Part shown: in pieces, positions 27,751 to 37,304 of the stretch
How the letters are laid out: every line of letters begins with the position of its first letter
How positions within the stretch are numbered: the stretch's first letter is position 1
Source of the DNA: Bifidobacterium sp. ESL0790
GTDB lineage: Bacteria; Actinomycetota; Actinomycetes; Actinomycetales; Bifidobacteriaceae
Direction of reading: 5' to 3'
Assembly (NCBI RefSeq): GCF_029395435.1
Contig: NZ_CP113915.1
Span: forward strand, 2,190,805 to 2,254,804
DNA: 64,000 nucleotides
Program-made: the position numbers and the translations under genes
Notes under the pieces: model-generated
What the model was told of the DNA's origin: nothing
Database searches by the model: none
The model's input: only the letters and a program-made list of their open reading frames with translations

Positions 27751-28452
27751 ATGAGCGTTTTCGACCGTTTTGAAAAGAGCGTCGAGGGGGCCGTGAACGG
27801 TGTCTTCTCGAAGTTCGGCTCAAAAGACCTGCAGCCGGTCGACCTCTCCAGCGCCCTCGAGCGCGAGATCGACTCGGAGGCCATGCCGGTGGGCCGCGAT
27901 CGCACGGTCGCTCCCAACGAATACCGGTTCAAGCTGAGCACCCCCGACTTCGATCGCATCGAGCAGTGGGGCAGCGAGACGCTGGCCAACGAGCTTGCCG
28001 ACAACCTCACGCAGTACGCGAAGAGCCAGCATTACGCGTTCGTGGGCCCCGTCGTCGTGATCTTCGAGGAAGACCTGAGCCTGAGCAAGGGCAATTTCAA
28101 GCTCACCAGCGAGTCGGTGCAGGGCAATGCGGTACCGGTGACCACCGACGAGCAGTCGCAGGATTGCCCGATGCTCGAGATCAACGGCAACCAATACCTG
28201 CTGACCAAAGAGAAGACCATCGTCGGCCGCGGCTCCGGCTGCGACATCGTCATCGACGATCCGGGCATCTCGCGCAACCACCTCGAAATCGACATCACCC
28301 CGAACGGCACCATCGCACGCGATCTCGGTTCCACCAACGGCACGTACGTGGAGGGGCACCAGGTCCCCGCCGCCACGCTGCTCGACGGCAACACGATCAC
28401 CATCGGTCGCACCCGCATCCTGTACTGGGCATCGTCGCAGGATCAGGAGTAA
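27751..28452 (+). CDS. fhaA: FHA-domain protein FhaA (DUF3662 + FHA)
   Basis: This 233-residue cytoplasmic phosphothreonine-binding adaptor has an N-terminal DUF3662 domain (about 1-125, starting SVFDRFEKSVEGAVNGVF) and a C-terminal FHA domain (about 150-225) with GRGSGCDIVIDD, SRNHLEI and STNGTYV. Mycobacterial FhaA binds the phosphorylated pseudokinase MviN and regulates peptidoglycan precursor export. The linker is much shorter than in mycobacterial FhaA. It is the first gene of the kinase/wall cluster; the RBS is AAAGGGG. Confidence 0.93.
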   Translation: MSVFDRFEKSVEGAVNGVFSKFGSKDLQPVDLSSALEREIDSEAMPVGRDRTVAPNEYRFKLSTPDFDRIEQWGSETLANELADNLTQYAKSQHYAFVGPVVVIFEEDLSLSKGNFKLTSESVQGNAVPVTTDEQSQDCPMLEINGNQYLLTKEKTIVGRGSGCDIVIDDPGISRNHLEIDITPNGTIARDLGSTNGTYVEGHQVPAATLLDGNTITIGRTRILYWASSQDQE

Positions 28453-28479
28453 CGGCTCTCGCGAAAGCCGACAAATCGT

Positions 28480-29040
28480 ATGATAACCGAACTTACATTT
28501 GCGATTCTTAAGTACGGGTTTCTCGCCCTGCTGTGGGTCTTCGTGTGGCTCGTGGTGCGTTCGCTGCGCCAGGACGTCGAGACGCTGAGTCCGCACAAGT
28601 CCCGCGCGCACCGCAAGAACGCCCGTCGAGCGCGCCGCGCCGCCCAAGCCGAGCCCGCGCCGGCGATGGCCAACGCACCCGTCTCCACAGGCGGCAGGCG
28701 CCGTGGCGGCAATTCGCAAATGGGCGGCCCCCAATTGGGCAACGTCCAGCCGACGCTGCTGACGATCATCGACGGCCCGCTGGCCGGCTCCTCGGTGCCG
28801 CTGGGCAACGGCACGATTACCCTTGGCCGCTCGTCGTCGAACACCGTGGTGCTTGACGACGAATTCGTCTCCTCCCAGCACGCACGCGTCTACGAGGATC
28901 CCACTTCGGGCTCGTGGGCCATCGAGGACCTCAACAGCACCAACGGCACCATCGTCAACCACCGCCGCATCACCGCCCCGGTCATCCTCCCGGCCAGGGT
29001 GCCGGTCCGCATCGGCGCCACGACGTTCGAGTTGAGGTGA
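28480..29040 (+). CDS. fhaB: Membrane-anchored FHA-domain protein FhaB
   Basis: The 186 residues consist of one N-terminal membrane helix (about 7-24), a basic linker (RAHRKNARRARRAAQ) and a C-terminal FHA domain with LGRSSSNTVVLDD, SSQHARV and NSTNGTIVN. The family (FhaB/FipA) recruits phosphorylated division proteins at the septum. It lies 27 bp after fhaA, and its stop overlaps the start of pstP (TGATG). Confidence 0.93.
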   Translation: MITELTFAILKYGFLALLWVFVWLVVRSLRQDVETLSPHKSRAHRKNARRARRAAQAEPAPAMANAPVSTGGRRRGGNSQMGGPQLGNVQPTLLTIIDGPLAGSSVPLGNGTITLGRSSSNTVVLDDEFVSSQHARVYEDPTSGSWAIEDLNSTNGTIVNHRRITAPVILPARVPVRIGATTFELR

Positions 29041-31691
29041 TGCGTATGAAGGAAACCTCAAAAATCACGCAATCCGAATCCGAAAACGCCTCCGCTTTCG
29101 AGGCCTCGAACATTAACTTCGCCCCGTCGCCGAACGCTGGGGGCAACGCCGGCGAAAACAGCCAGTCCGTTAGCCAGCCGGTCGCAGGCAACGCGGCAAC
29201 ACCACCTTCCATCGCACCCGCACATCGCCCGGGAGCCTCGCGTCACAGCGTTTCCACGGCTTCCAGCGCTTCCGAAAATTCCGATATTTCAGACATTTCC
29301 AACGATTCCGATATTTTGCATACCAACTCTCCAAGCACCTCCGGCGACGCCAACGCCTCCGGCATTCCCAGCGATTCCCATGCCTCCGGCACCCCCGTCG
29401 CTCCCGTAACCGCCGACATCCCCCGCGCTTCCGGCGCCAACTCCACAGCCGTCGCCACAGGCGGCGACGCTGCCCCCGCCGCTATGCCGGCCTCATATAT
29501 GCCCGCCTCAAATGTGAAGCGGCGCAAGGCATCGCAGACCGCGAAAACCCAGCCTTTGCAGATCAACCCGAGCAGGCAAACCGCACAAATCACGCAAAAC
29601 GTCCAACCTGGCGCAGCTGATTTGGCGAGCCAACAAAGCGAACCCAGCAACTTTAGCGATTCTGCCGCCTCCAGCAACTCCAACGAATCCGGCTCCGCAA
29701 CCGACTCCGCTCAATCTCAAGGCACCGCAAGCCCCGCCGAGCCCGTCTCCCCTTCCGATGACAGCGGCAGCAGCAACGACAGCAGCAACAGCCGGAACGG
29801 CAACGGCAGCAACAACACCAACGAACGCAACACCAACGAACCGCAGCCGCTCTACCTCTATTCCACAACGGTCTCCGACGTCGGCACGGTGCGCAGCAAC
29901 AACCAGGATTCGTCCTTCGCCGGCGAGCGCCTCATCGCCATCTGCGACGGCATGGGCGGCCACGCGGGCGGCGACACCGCCTCCACCATCGCCATCCGCT
30001 CCCTGGCCCACATCGAGCAGAACGACCCGAGCGCCGACGTGGCCTCGATTGCCTCGATGATGGAAACCAGCGTCATGGCCGCGCACGATGCCATCGTGGG
30101 CAAGGCCAAGCGCGAGCGCAGGCTGGCGGGCATGGGAACCACGGTCACCGCGGTCTCGCTGGTCTCGGGTCACTGGGTGGTCACCCATATCGGCGACTCG
30201 CGCGCCTACCTGCTGCGCGACGGCAAGCTGCGCCGCATGACCCAGGACCACAGCTACGTCCAGCACCTCATCGACACCGGCCGCATCACCGAGGCCGAGG
30301 CCCGCAACCACCCGCAACGCAACGTGGTGATGCGTGTGCTCGGCGATTTCGACATCGACCCGCACCCCGACATCGCGGTGATCAAGGCCGAGCCGACCGA
30401 CCGCTGGCTGCTCTGCTCGGACGGCCTGTGCGGCGTGCTCGAGGACTCCACCATCGAGGACGTGCTCGCCACGGTGTCCGATTCCGAAGAGTGCGCACAA
30501 CGCCTGGTAGCCATGTCGCTCAAGGCCGGCAGCACCGACAACGTCACCGCCGTGGTGGCCGACGCCATTCTCGCGCTGAGCGCCACGGGCTTCGACATCC
30601 CCCACCAGACCCCGCTGATCGGCGGCGCGGCGAGCTCGAACCTCGAGGCCATCGCCGACATCGTCAAGGTGCCGGTCGCCTCGGCCCCCGCGCTACGGCT
30701 CGGCAGGCAGTCCCCGGCGGCCCGCGCGGCCGCGCTTTCACACGGTCATAGTCACGGTCACGGCGGCGGTTCCGGCTCCACTTCAAGCGCCAGCTCAGGC
30801 GGCTCGGCCGCAGATGCGGACAGCCCCGAAGCCTCGGCGGCCGATGGCGACGAAACCGGAACCGGCAATAGCTCCGCCAGCCCGTCATCCTCTTCCTCCC
30901 GTTCCGGCGGCGCAACAGGCGAACGCAACACAACCGGTACAGCCGACGCAACAGACGAAACCGACAACCCCGGTGTGATCACCCAGGTCATCCATGTGGC
31001 CAAGCCCGCCGCAGCCCGCGACGAGAACGACACCAAGGCCAGCATGGACACCGGCGAGATCCCGGTGGTCAAGAAGAAGGACGGCCGTCTTTCCGCCGAT
31101 CCCAACGATCCCGAGGTCGCGCGCGTGATCCGCAAGGAGCGCCAGCGCGAGAAGCAGCTGACCCGCAAGCGCCACTTCCATTGGCGCCTGGCCATCATCA
31201 TCGCCATCATCGTCGCGGCATTGGCCATGCTCGGCGCGGGCGTGGGCGCGTATCGCTGGAGCCAGACCAAGTATTACCTCGGCAAGAGCCAGGGCAAGGT
31301 CGCGATCTACCAGGGCGTCAACACCAACCTCTTCGGCGCGCAGCTCTCGCATGAGATCGAGACCACCAATATCAGGGTCTCCCAGCTGCCGCAATCCTGG
31401 GACGAGGCGCTTGACCAGGGCATCGCCGTCAACTCGCTTTCCGACGCGCACAGCCACGTCGCCATGATTCGCAAGGAGGCCAAGAACCTCAAGAGCACCA
31501 AGGGCAGCAGCACCCCGTTGCCTTGGGCGGACTCGTCGAAAGGCGATTCCGGCGCCAGCAAGACGACGTCGAAGGATGCGGCCTCGAGCCAATCGAACCA
31601 ATCGAACCCGTCGAACCCAAGCAGCCCTAGCTCTTCCAACGCTTCCAACACCCCGACCATCGGCGCCGACCCGAAGGCGGCGAGCAAATGA
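29040..31691 (+). CDS. pstP: PP2C-family Ser/Thr phosphatase PstP with long disordered N-terminus
   Basis: This membrane phosphatase reverses the PknA/PknB phosphorylations. The PP2C domain (about 275-520) has RSNNQDSSF, CDGMGGHAGGD, GTTVTAVSL, HIGDSRAYLLRDG, LLCSDGL and STDNVTAVV, covering the metal-binding aspartates. A juxtamembrane linker, one helix (about 720-740) and an extracellular tail ending in Ser/Asn-rich sequence follow. Unlike the mycobacterial enzyme, whose catalytic domain is at the N-terminus, about 270 Ser/Ala/Asn/Asp-rich residues precede it. The start could be 29040, overlapping the fhaB stop, or the ATG at 29046. The 3' end overlaps rodA by ATGA. Confidence 0.93.
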   Translation: MRMKETSKITQSESENASAFEASNINFAPSPNAGGNAGENSQSVSQPVAGNAATPPSIAPAHRPGASRHSVSTASSASENSDISDISNDSDILHTNSPSTSGDANASGIPSDSHASGTPVAPVTADIPRASGANSTAVATGGDAAPAAMPASYMPASNVKRRKASQTAKTQPLQINPSRQTAQITQNVQPGAADLASQQSEPSNFSDSAASSNSNESGSATDSAQSQGTASPAEPVSPSDDSGSSNDSSNSRNGNGSNNTNERNTNEPQPLYLYSTTVSDVGTVRSNNQDSSFAGERLIAICDGMGGHAGGDTASTIAIRSLAHIEQNDPSADVASIASMMETSVMAAHDAIVGKAKRERRLAGMGTTVTAVSLVSGHWVVTHIGDSRAYLLRDGKLRRMTQDHSYVQHLIDTGRITEAEARNHPQRNVVMRVLGDFDIDPHPDIAVIKAEPTDRWLLCSDGLCGVLEDSTIEDVLATVSDSEECAQRLVAMSLKAGSTDNVTAVVADAILALSATGFDIPHQTPLIGGAASSNLEAIADIVKVPVASAPALRLGRQSPAARAAALSHGHSHGHGGGSGSTSSASSGGSAADADSPEASAADGDETGTGNSSASPSSSSSRSGGATGERNTTGTADATDETDNPGVITQVIHVAKPAAARDENDTKASMDTGEIPVVKKKDGRLSADPNDPEVARVIRKERQREKQLTRKRHFHWRLAIIIAIIVAALAMLGAGVGAYRWSQTKYYLGKSQGKVAIYQGVNTNLFGAQLSHEIETTNIRVSQLPQSWDEALDQGIAVNSLSDAHSHVAMIRKEAKNLKSTKGSSTPLPWADSSKGDSGASKTTSKDAASSQSNQSNPSNPSSPSSSNASNTPTIGADPKAASK

Positions 31692-33736
31692 TCGCCAAGC
31701 GTCTTCGCCAATTCTCCCTGCTGCTGTTTTCGATCGTGCTCTCCGGCATCGCGTTTTTCCAGATGTTCGAACGCGTCTATAGCGGCATACCGGCGAATTT
31801 AGCGGTGGTGCTCACCATCGTGGTCGCGCTATTCATCGTCCTTTGGGCGCTATTACTTAAATTCCAGCCTTACGCCAGCCAGGCCATCCTGCCGTGCGTC
31901 CTGTTGCTGACGGCCATCGGCACGATGATGATCGCGCGCATCGACTACGCCAAGCACACCACGGTGGCCTTCCGCCAGCTGATCTGGGTGTGCGTGGCGC
32001 TGGTACTCACCTGCATCCTCATCGTCGCCCTGCGCGACTACCGCGTGCTGCGCCGCTTCTCCTACGTGAGCATGGTCATCGGCCTGGCGCTCCTGCTCTC
32101 CCCCATGATCCCGGGCATCGGCCAGGAGATCGGCGGCGCGCGCATCTGGGTCGGCGTCGGCTCGCACACCCTGCAGCCCGGCGAGTTCGCCAAGCTCTTC
32201 CTCGCCTTCTTCTTCGCGGCCTACCTCTTCGACCATCGCGACCAGCTCGCGGTCGGTGGCAAGAAGATCCTCGGCCTGCAGCTGCCCCGCATCAAGGACC
32301 TCGGCCCCATCATCATCGTCTGGTTCGCCTCGATCGGCGTCTTGGTGGTGCAGCACGACCTGGGCACCTCGCTGATGTTCTTCGCCATGTTCGTCTCGAT
32401 GCTATATGTGGCGACGGGCCGCGGCAGCTGGCTGATCATCGGCGGGATCGCCTTCGCGCTGGCCGCGGTGGTGTCGGTGAAGGTCTTCGCCCACGTGGGC
32501 TACCGCGTCGACGGCTGGCTGCATCCCTTCGATCCGCGCGTCTACAACCGCACCACCGGCAGCTCCTACCAGCTGGTCACCGGCCTCTTCGGCCTCGCCT
32601 CGGGCGGCCTTTTGGGCACGGGCATCGGCCAGGGCCACCCCGCCATCACGCCGCTGGCCAACTCGGACTTCATCTACGCCTCGCTCGGCGAGGAGCTTGG
32701 TCTCGCGGGCCTTCTGGCGATCCTCGGGCTCTACCTCATCATCGTCACCTCGGGCCTCATCACGGCCATGAAGATCAAGGACGGCTTCGGCAAGCTGCTC
32801 GCCTCGGGCCTCGCCTTCACGATGGCCTTCCAGGTCTTCACCGTGGTCGGCGGCATCACGCTGGTCATCCCCATGACGGGCCTGACGATGCCGTATATGG
32901 CGGCCGGCGGCTCGTCGCTCGTGGCCAACTATATCCTCGCGGCGCTGCTCATCGTCATCTCGAACTCGGCCAACAAGCCAGAGCCGGACGACGAGCTTTC
33001 CAGCACCATGCAGTTCAAGGCCATGGTCGCCATCAACAACCGCGAAGCCAGCCGGCACCGCGAGGCCGCCGCGGCCGCCCATGCCTCCCGCGCGCCTCGT
33101 GAGGTTCCCGGCGACGATTCGGACGCCGGCGCTGACCAAGACCAAGAACGTCGCGTCTCCCGTGGCCGCCACAGCGCCGCGAATCTCGATCCGAATCGTT
33201 TCGACGACGATCAGAACGCCAGAAGATCAGCGGAATCCGAGGCCTTCGACGACGATCCCGTTGAATCGAGCACCTCCACGTTCCCGGAGACGCCTTCGCC
33301 CAGGTCATCGGCGCCGGCCGTGCCACGCACCGCCTCGAGTTCCTCTTCGGAGGCGCTGGCTGCGAGCGCCGCGAATCCCGGTAATCCGGCCAATAATACT
33401 AATATTATTGAGCATTCGGTTGATGATTTTGCAGGTAATACTGGCGATACCGCCAACACGGTGAACAATCCGTCTGATAATCTGATGAATCTGGCGAACC
33501 CGACAAACGTCACCGATTCAGCGAATCCGGCGACACCGGCCAACACGAACGAGCCGATGAGCGAAACCAACGCAACCAGCCCGTCAAGCCCATTCAACCC
33601 GTTCAGCCTGTCCAGTCCGTTGAGCGTCCCCGACGACCTGGACTTCAACAGCATCCTGAACGCGGGCAAGACAGGCAAAACCGGTAACGCCGGAAACGCC
33701 AACAACACCAACGCATCAGAGGGAGGCGCACGATGA
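31688..33736 (+). CDS. rodA: SEDS-family peptidoglycan polymerase RodA/FtsW with long C-terminal tail
   Basis: This polytopic SEDS glycosyltransferase polymerises lipid II together with the class B PBP encoded next. About ten hydrophobic segments fill residues 10-430; conserved segments include GGARIWVGVG, QPGEFAKLF, QHDLGTSLMFF and the loop around PFDPRVYN. A hydrophilic tail of about 235 residues (445-682) rich in Ala, Asn, Ser, Thr and Pro follows, absent from typical RodA (around 400-470 residues). The start overlaps pstP by ATGA and the stop overlaps pbpA by ATGA, so translation is coupled. Confidence 0.94.
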   Translation: MIAKRLRQFSLLLFSIVLSGIAFFQMFERVYSGIPANLAVVLTIVVALFIVLWALLLKFQPYASQAILPCVLLLTAIGTMMIARIDYAKHTTVAFRQLIWVCVALVLTCILIVALRDYRVLRRFSYVSMVIGLALLLSPMIPGIGQEIGGARIWVGVGSHTLQPGEFAKLFLAFFFAAYLFDHRDQLAVGGKKILGLQLPRIKDLGPIIIVWFASIGVLVVQHDLGTSLMFFAMFVSMLYVATGRGSWLIIGGIAFALAAVVSVKVFAHVGYRVDGWLHPFDPRVYNRTTGSSYQLVTGLFGLASGGLLGTGIGQGHPAITPLANSDFIYASLGEELGLAGLLAILGLYLIIVTSGLITAMKIKDGFGKLLASGLAFTMAFQVFTVVGGITLVIPMTGLTMPYMAAGGSSLVANYILAALLIVISNSANKPEPDDELSSTMQFKAMVAINNREASRHREAAAAAHASRAPREVPGDDSDAGADQDQERRVSRGRHSAANLDPNRFDDDQNARRSAESEAFDDDPVESSTSTFPETPSPRSSAPAVPRTASSSSSEALAASAANPGNPANNTNIIEHSVDDFAGNTGDTANTVNNPSDNLMNLANPTNVTDSANPATPANTNEPMSETNATSPSSPFNPFSLSSPLSVPDDLDFNSILNAGKTGKTGNAGNANNTNASEGGAR

Positions 33737-35199
33737 ACAAATACCTTCGTCAACTGTTCACGGCCGTGGTCGTCCTCTTCACCGTCTTGGGCCTTTCGAG
33801 CACCATCATCACGGCCATCCGCGCCAACGTGCTCAACGCCAACCCGCTCAACGAGCGCGGCCTCTACCACGAGGTGGGCGCCCCACGCGGTTCCATCCTC
33901 GCCTCCGACGGCACCGTGCTCGCCAAGTCCGAGCCCGTCAACGACCCCTTCGAATACCAGCGTTCCTACGCCGACGGCAGGCTCTACGCGCCCGTGACCG
34001 GCTACTTCTCGATTAGCCAGCGCGCCGATCGCGGCATCGAGGCCTCGCGCAACAAGCTGCTGACCGGCGAATCCAACGAGCTGGCCTGGCAGAAGTTCAA
34101 GTCGCTGTTCAACGGCAGCGAGAACAAGGGCGCCTCCATCGAGACCTCCATCGATCCGAAGCTGCAGGCGGTCACCTACGAGCAGCTGGCCAGCCATGAC
34201 GCGGCGGCCGTGGCCATCGAGCCCAAGACCGGCCGCATCCTGGCCATGGTCTCCACGCCGAGCTACGACCCCTCGACCCTCGCCGGCCACGACACCAAGC
34301 AGGTCAACCAGACCTACTCCCAGCTCACCAGCGAGGATTCCAACCCGATGCTCAACCGCACCGTCTCGCAGCTCTACCCGCCCGGGTCCACGTTCAAGAC
34401 CGTCGTGGCCGCCGCCGCGCTCGAGAGCGGCAACTACCAGCCCGACACGCAGATTCCCGCCGGCGCAAGCTATACGTTGCCCAACACGGCCACACAGCTG
34501 ACCAACGTGGAGGGCAGCGCCAACGGCGTGGACGGCAAGATATCCTTCGAAGACGCGCTGGCCTATTCGTCCAACACCGCCTTCGCGCAACTGGGCGTCT
34601 CGCTGGGCGACAAGACTATCGACGAGCAAGCCAAGAAGTTCGGCTTCGGCTCGCCAGTGAACATCGACGGTTCCGAAAGCACGGGCAACCCCATGCAGGC
34701 GATGTCGTCGAAGTTCCCCACCGAGGCCACGCCCGACAAGCTCGCGCTGGCCTCCATCGGCCAGGGTGACACGCAGGAGACCCCGTTGCAGAACGCCATG
34801 ATCGCCGCCGCCATCGCCAACAACGGCACGCTGATGAAGCCGACCCTGGTCGACCGCGTGCGTTCCAGCGACCTGACGGTGATCTCGAAGACCACGCCGA
34901 GCGTGATGAGCCAGGCGATGAGCAAGGATTCGGCGAGCAAGCTCAACCAGATGATGAAGGCCGTGGTCACCAAGGAGAACGCGAACCTGGCCATCAACGG
35001 CACGCAGGTGGCCGCCAAAACCGGCACCGCGCAGATCGGCATCAGCAACGCGAGCATCGACGGCTGGGTGATCGGCTACGCGCCCGCGGACGACCCGAAG
35101 ATCGCCGTGGCGGTGGTGGTGCACCACACGGACGTGCTCGGCAGCTACGCCGCGGGTCCGATCATGAAAGCGATGATGGAGGAGGCACTGGGCAAATGA
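33733..35199 (+). CDS. pbpA: Class B penicillin-binding protein (transpeptidase) PbpA
   Basis: The 488 residues have an N-terminal membrane anchor (about 7-28), a dimerisation-type region with the RGSILASDG motif, and a transpeptidase domain with the active-site serine in YPPGSTFKT, SSNTAF as the SxN motif, and KTGTAQIG as the KTG motif. It cross-links peptides in peptidoglycan made by the adjacent RodA. Its length and gene order match actinobacterial PbpA. ATGA overlaps occur at both ends. Confidence 0.95.
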   Translation: MNKYLRQLFTAVVVLFTVLGLSSTIITAIRANVLNANPLNERGLYHEVGAPRGSILASDGTVLAKSEPVNDPFEYQRSYADGRLYAPVTGYFSISQRADRGIEASRNKLLTGESNELAWQKFKSLFNGSENKGASIETSIDPKLQAVTYEQLASHDAAAVAIEPKTGRILAMVSTPSYDPSTLAGHDTKQVNQTYSQLTSEDSNPMLNRTVSQLYPPGSTFKTVVAAAALESGNYQPDTQIPAGASYTLPNTATQLTNVEGSANGVDGKISFEDALAYSSNTAFAQLGVSLGDKTIDEQAKKFGFGSPVNIDGSESTGNPMQAMSSKFPTEATPDKLALASIGQGDTQETPLQNAMIAAAIANNGTLMKPTLVDRVRSSDLTVISKTTPSVMSQAMSKDSASKLNQMMKAVVTKENANLAINGTQVAAKTGTAQIGISNASIDGWVIGYAPADDPKIAVAVVVHHTDVLGSYAAGPIMKAMMEEALGK

Positions 35200-37304
35200 A
35201 GCTCGTTGAAGGCCAATTGATTCATAGCCGGTACCGGCTCGACCGTCGCCTCGCGCAGGGCGGCATGGGTGAGGTTTGGAAGGGCTACGACATCCAGCTC
35301 AACAAGGTCGTGGCCATCAAGGCGTTGCGCGGGGACGTGAAGGACGTCGAGGCGAAGCTGCGCCGTCTGCGTATGGAGGCCCACAATTCCGCCAATCTCG
35401 CGCACCCCAACATCGCCGCGCTCTTCGATTATTACGAGCATGACGGCATCGGATTCCTCATCATGGAGTACGTGCCGAGCGATTCGCTGGCCGACCTCTA
35501 CCGCAAGAAGGGCGCGATGGACCCGCTCGAGCTGCTGCCAATCCTGGTGCAGGTGGCGCGTGGGCTCTACGTGGCGCATTCGCACGGGGTCATCCACCGC
35601 GATGTGAAACCGGCCAATATCATGGTCTCCGAGGACGGCGAGGTGAAGATCACCGATTTCGGCGTCTCCTATTCCACCAACCAGGCGCAAATCACGCAGG
35701 ACGGCATGGTGGTCGGCACCGCGCAATATATCTCGCCGGAGCAGGCGCAGGGCAAGCAGGCCACGCCGCAGTCCGACATCTATTCGCTGGGCGTCGTGGC
35801 CTACGAGGGGCTTTGCGGCCATCGCCCGTTCACCGGCGCCACGCCCGTCGACATCGCCGCCGCGCACGTCAACGACGCGGTGCCGCCGCTGCCCGACACG
35901 GTGGATGTGCAGCTCAACCAGTTCGTCATGTCGATGCTCTCCAAGGATCCGCGCGACCGTCCGAAGGACGCGCTCGTGGTCTCCCGCACACTTTCACGCA
36001 TCGAACGCCGGCTCATGGACCAGCAGGCCGCGTTGAACGACGCCACCATCGTCTCCCGCGACGGACGCATCGCTCGCCGTGTGGTCAGTGCGCCCTATAC
36101 GCTCGACGGCGCGGTGGCGGGTGGCAGGGCCTCGTCGCTGGGTTCAGCGTTTCCTGAGGCTGAGAACCCACCGTCTGAGAACGCATCCTCTGAGAGCACT
36201 GGCAAGCGCAGGGTCGCGGCGAGCACCGGGAATTCGGAAAAGCCGGATGGTGCCGTGGCGGCTGAGGACTTTGGGAACGCGCAGGATGCGCGGGATGCGG
36301 CAAACGTCGTGAACGCCGAGGAGGTTAAAAACGCCGACGCCAAGCGGGACGTTGAAAATACGCCGGACGCTGAGGATGCTGAAAATGCGGAAGATGCCGA
36401 GGATACTCCAGCGGCCGCCGAAGAACAGGTTGGCAACGCCCCTCGCAGCGTGACAAGCGGAACCAGCAATGACAAGTCTGACGACGATATCACCAGCGAG
36501 CCAGATGACGACAGCAATGCCGAAAACGACGAAAAGCCCCGGAAAACCGAGGGGCCACGCACGGTCAGCTCATCCTCCGAGGCGAACAACGCCGATAAGG
36601 CCGACGGCAAGAATGCCTCACGCCTTCCACGGCACGATGTCAGCGAGCCTCCGGCACCCGCGCCGGTCTCGTCCGCTTTCGTCACGTCCGATGATGTCAG
36701 CAGCCAGGGCATTTTCGGCGATACCGATATTGATTTGGATGGCGACGAGGCAGACAGCAAAGCAGACGACGAGCAGGCCGACGCCGATATGGTGAAGCCA
36801 AAGCACGCGAGGCACGCGATTCCTGACGATTCACCGAATACCGACAATCACGACGCTCCCAAGCACAAGGCCCAGGACGCCGCTGAGACGTCGGACAATC
36901 CCGGAGAGCCGGACATGTCAAACGAGCCCGGTGACAGCGAATACACGCCGGCGGCGAAGGCCGCGATGCTCACGCTTTCTGAGACGCTGAAGGATATCAA
37001 GGATATCGACCTCTCGCCCACACCGGCGAGCGATGACGCGGCGACCCCGCCAGGCGCAGGTTCCAGCGACGACGCGACCGGCGTGGCCAGCGATACGTCC
37101 GATACGGCAGACAAGAAACCGTCCGACAAGCCGCCGACCGAGCCCGAGCGCATCAAGCCCGCAAACGGCGAACCCGCAAGCGCAGAGCCCGCGAGCATCG
37201 CACCCGAACTCAGCAAACCGTCCAGCAAACCCGAACCCGAACCCACGACCGGCGAGACCCCGGCCCGCAAGACTTCAGAAGAGAACCAGGAGGAGCAGCA
37301 ATGA
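35196..37304 (+). CDS. pknA: Ser/Thr protein kinase, PknA-like, with long acidic tail and no membrane helix
   Basis: The kinase domain (about 8-275) has AQGGMGEVW (glycine loop), VVAIKAL (catalytic Lys), HRDVKPANIM (catalytic loop), DFGVSYS (Mg-binding) and SPEQAQG. About 420 residues of Ala/Glu/Asp/Ser/Pro-rich sequence follow with no hydrophobic segment, so unlike mycobacterial PknA it appears soluble; membrane association could come through partners (inference). The DNA of the tail has degenerate internal repetition (EDAENAEDAED). Overlaps with pbpA and pknB are both ATGA. Confidence 0.92.
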   Translation: MKLVEGQLIHSRYRLDRRLAQGGMGEVWKGYDIQLNKVVAIKALRGDVKDVEAKLRRLRMEAHNSANLAHPNIAALFDYYEHDGIGFLIMEYVPSDSLADLYRKKGAMDPLELLPILVQVARGLYVAHSHGVIHRDVKPANIMVSEDGEVKITDFGVSYSTNQAQITQDGMVVGTAQYISPEQAQGKQATPQSDIYSLGVVAYEGLCGHRPFTGATPVDIAAAHVNDAVPPLPDTVDVQLNQFVMSMLSKDPRDRPKDALVVSRTLSRIERRLMDQQAALNDATIVSRDGRIARRVVSAPYTLDGAVAGGRASSLGSAFPEAENPPSENASSESTGKRRVAASTGNSEKPDGAVAAEDFGNAQDARDAANVVNAEEVKNADAKRDVENTPDAEDAENAEDAEDTPAAAEEQVGNAPRSVTSGTSNDKSDDDITSEPDDDSNAENDEKPRKTEGPRTVSSSSEANNADKADGKNASRLPRHDVSEPPAPAPVSSAFVTSDDVSSQGIFGDTDIDLDGDEADSKADDEQADADMVKPKHARHAIPDDSPNTDNHDAPKHKAQDAAETSDNPGEPDMSNEPGDSEYTPAAKAAMLTLSETLKDIKDIDLSPTPASDDAATPPGAGSSDDATGVASDTSDTADKKPSDKPPTEPERIKPANGEPASAEPASIAPELSKPSSKPEPEPTTGETPARKTSEENQEEQQ

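Noticed and set aside
33211..35127. A 638-codon open frame on the - strand
   Set aside because: It is antisense to rodA's tail and pbpA; no domain is recognisable and there is no ribosome-binding site.
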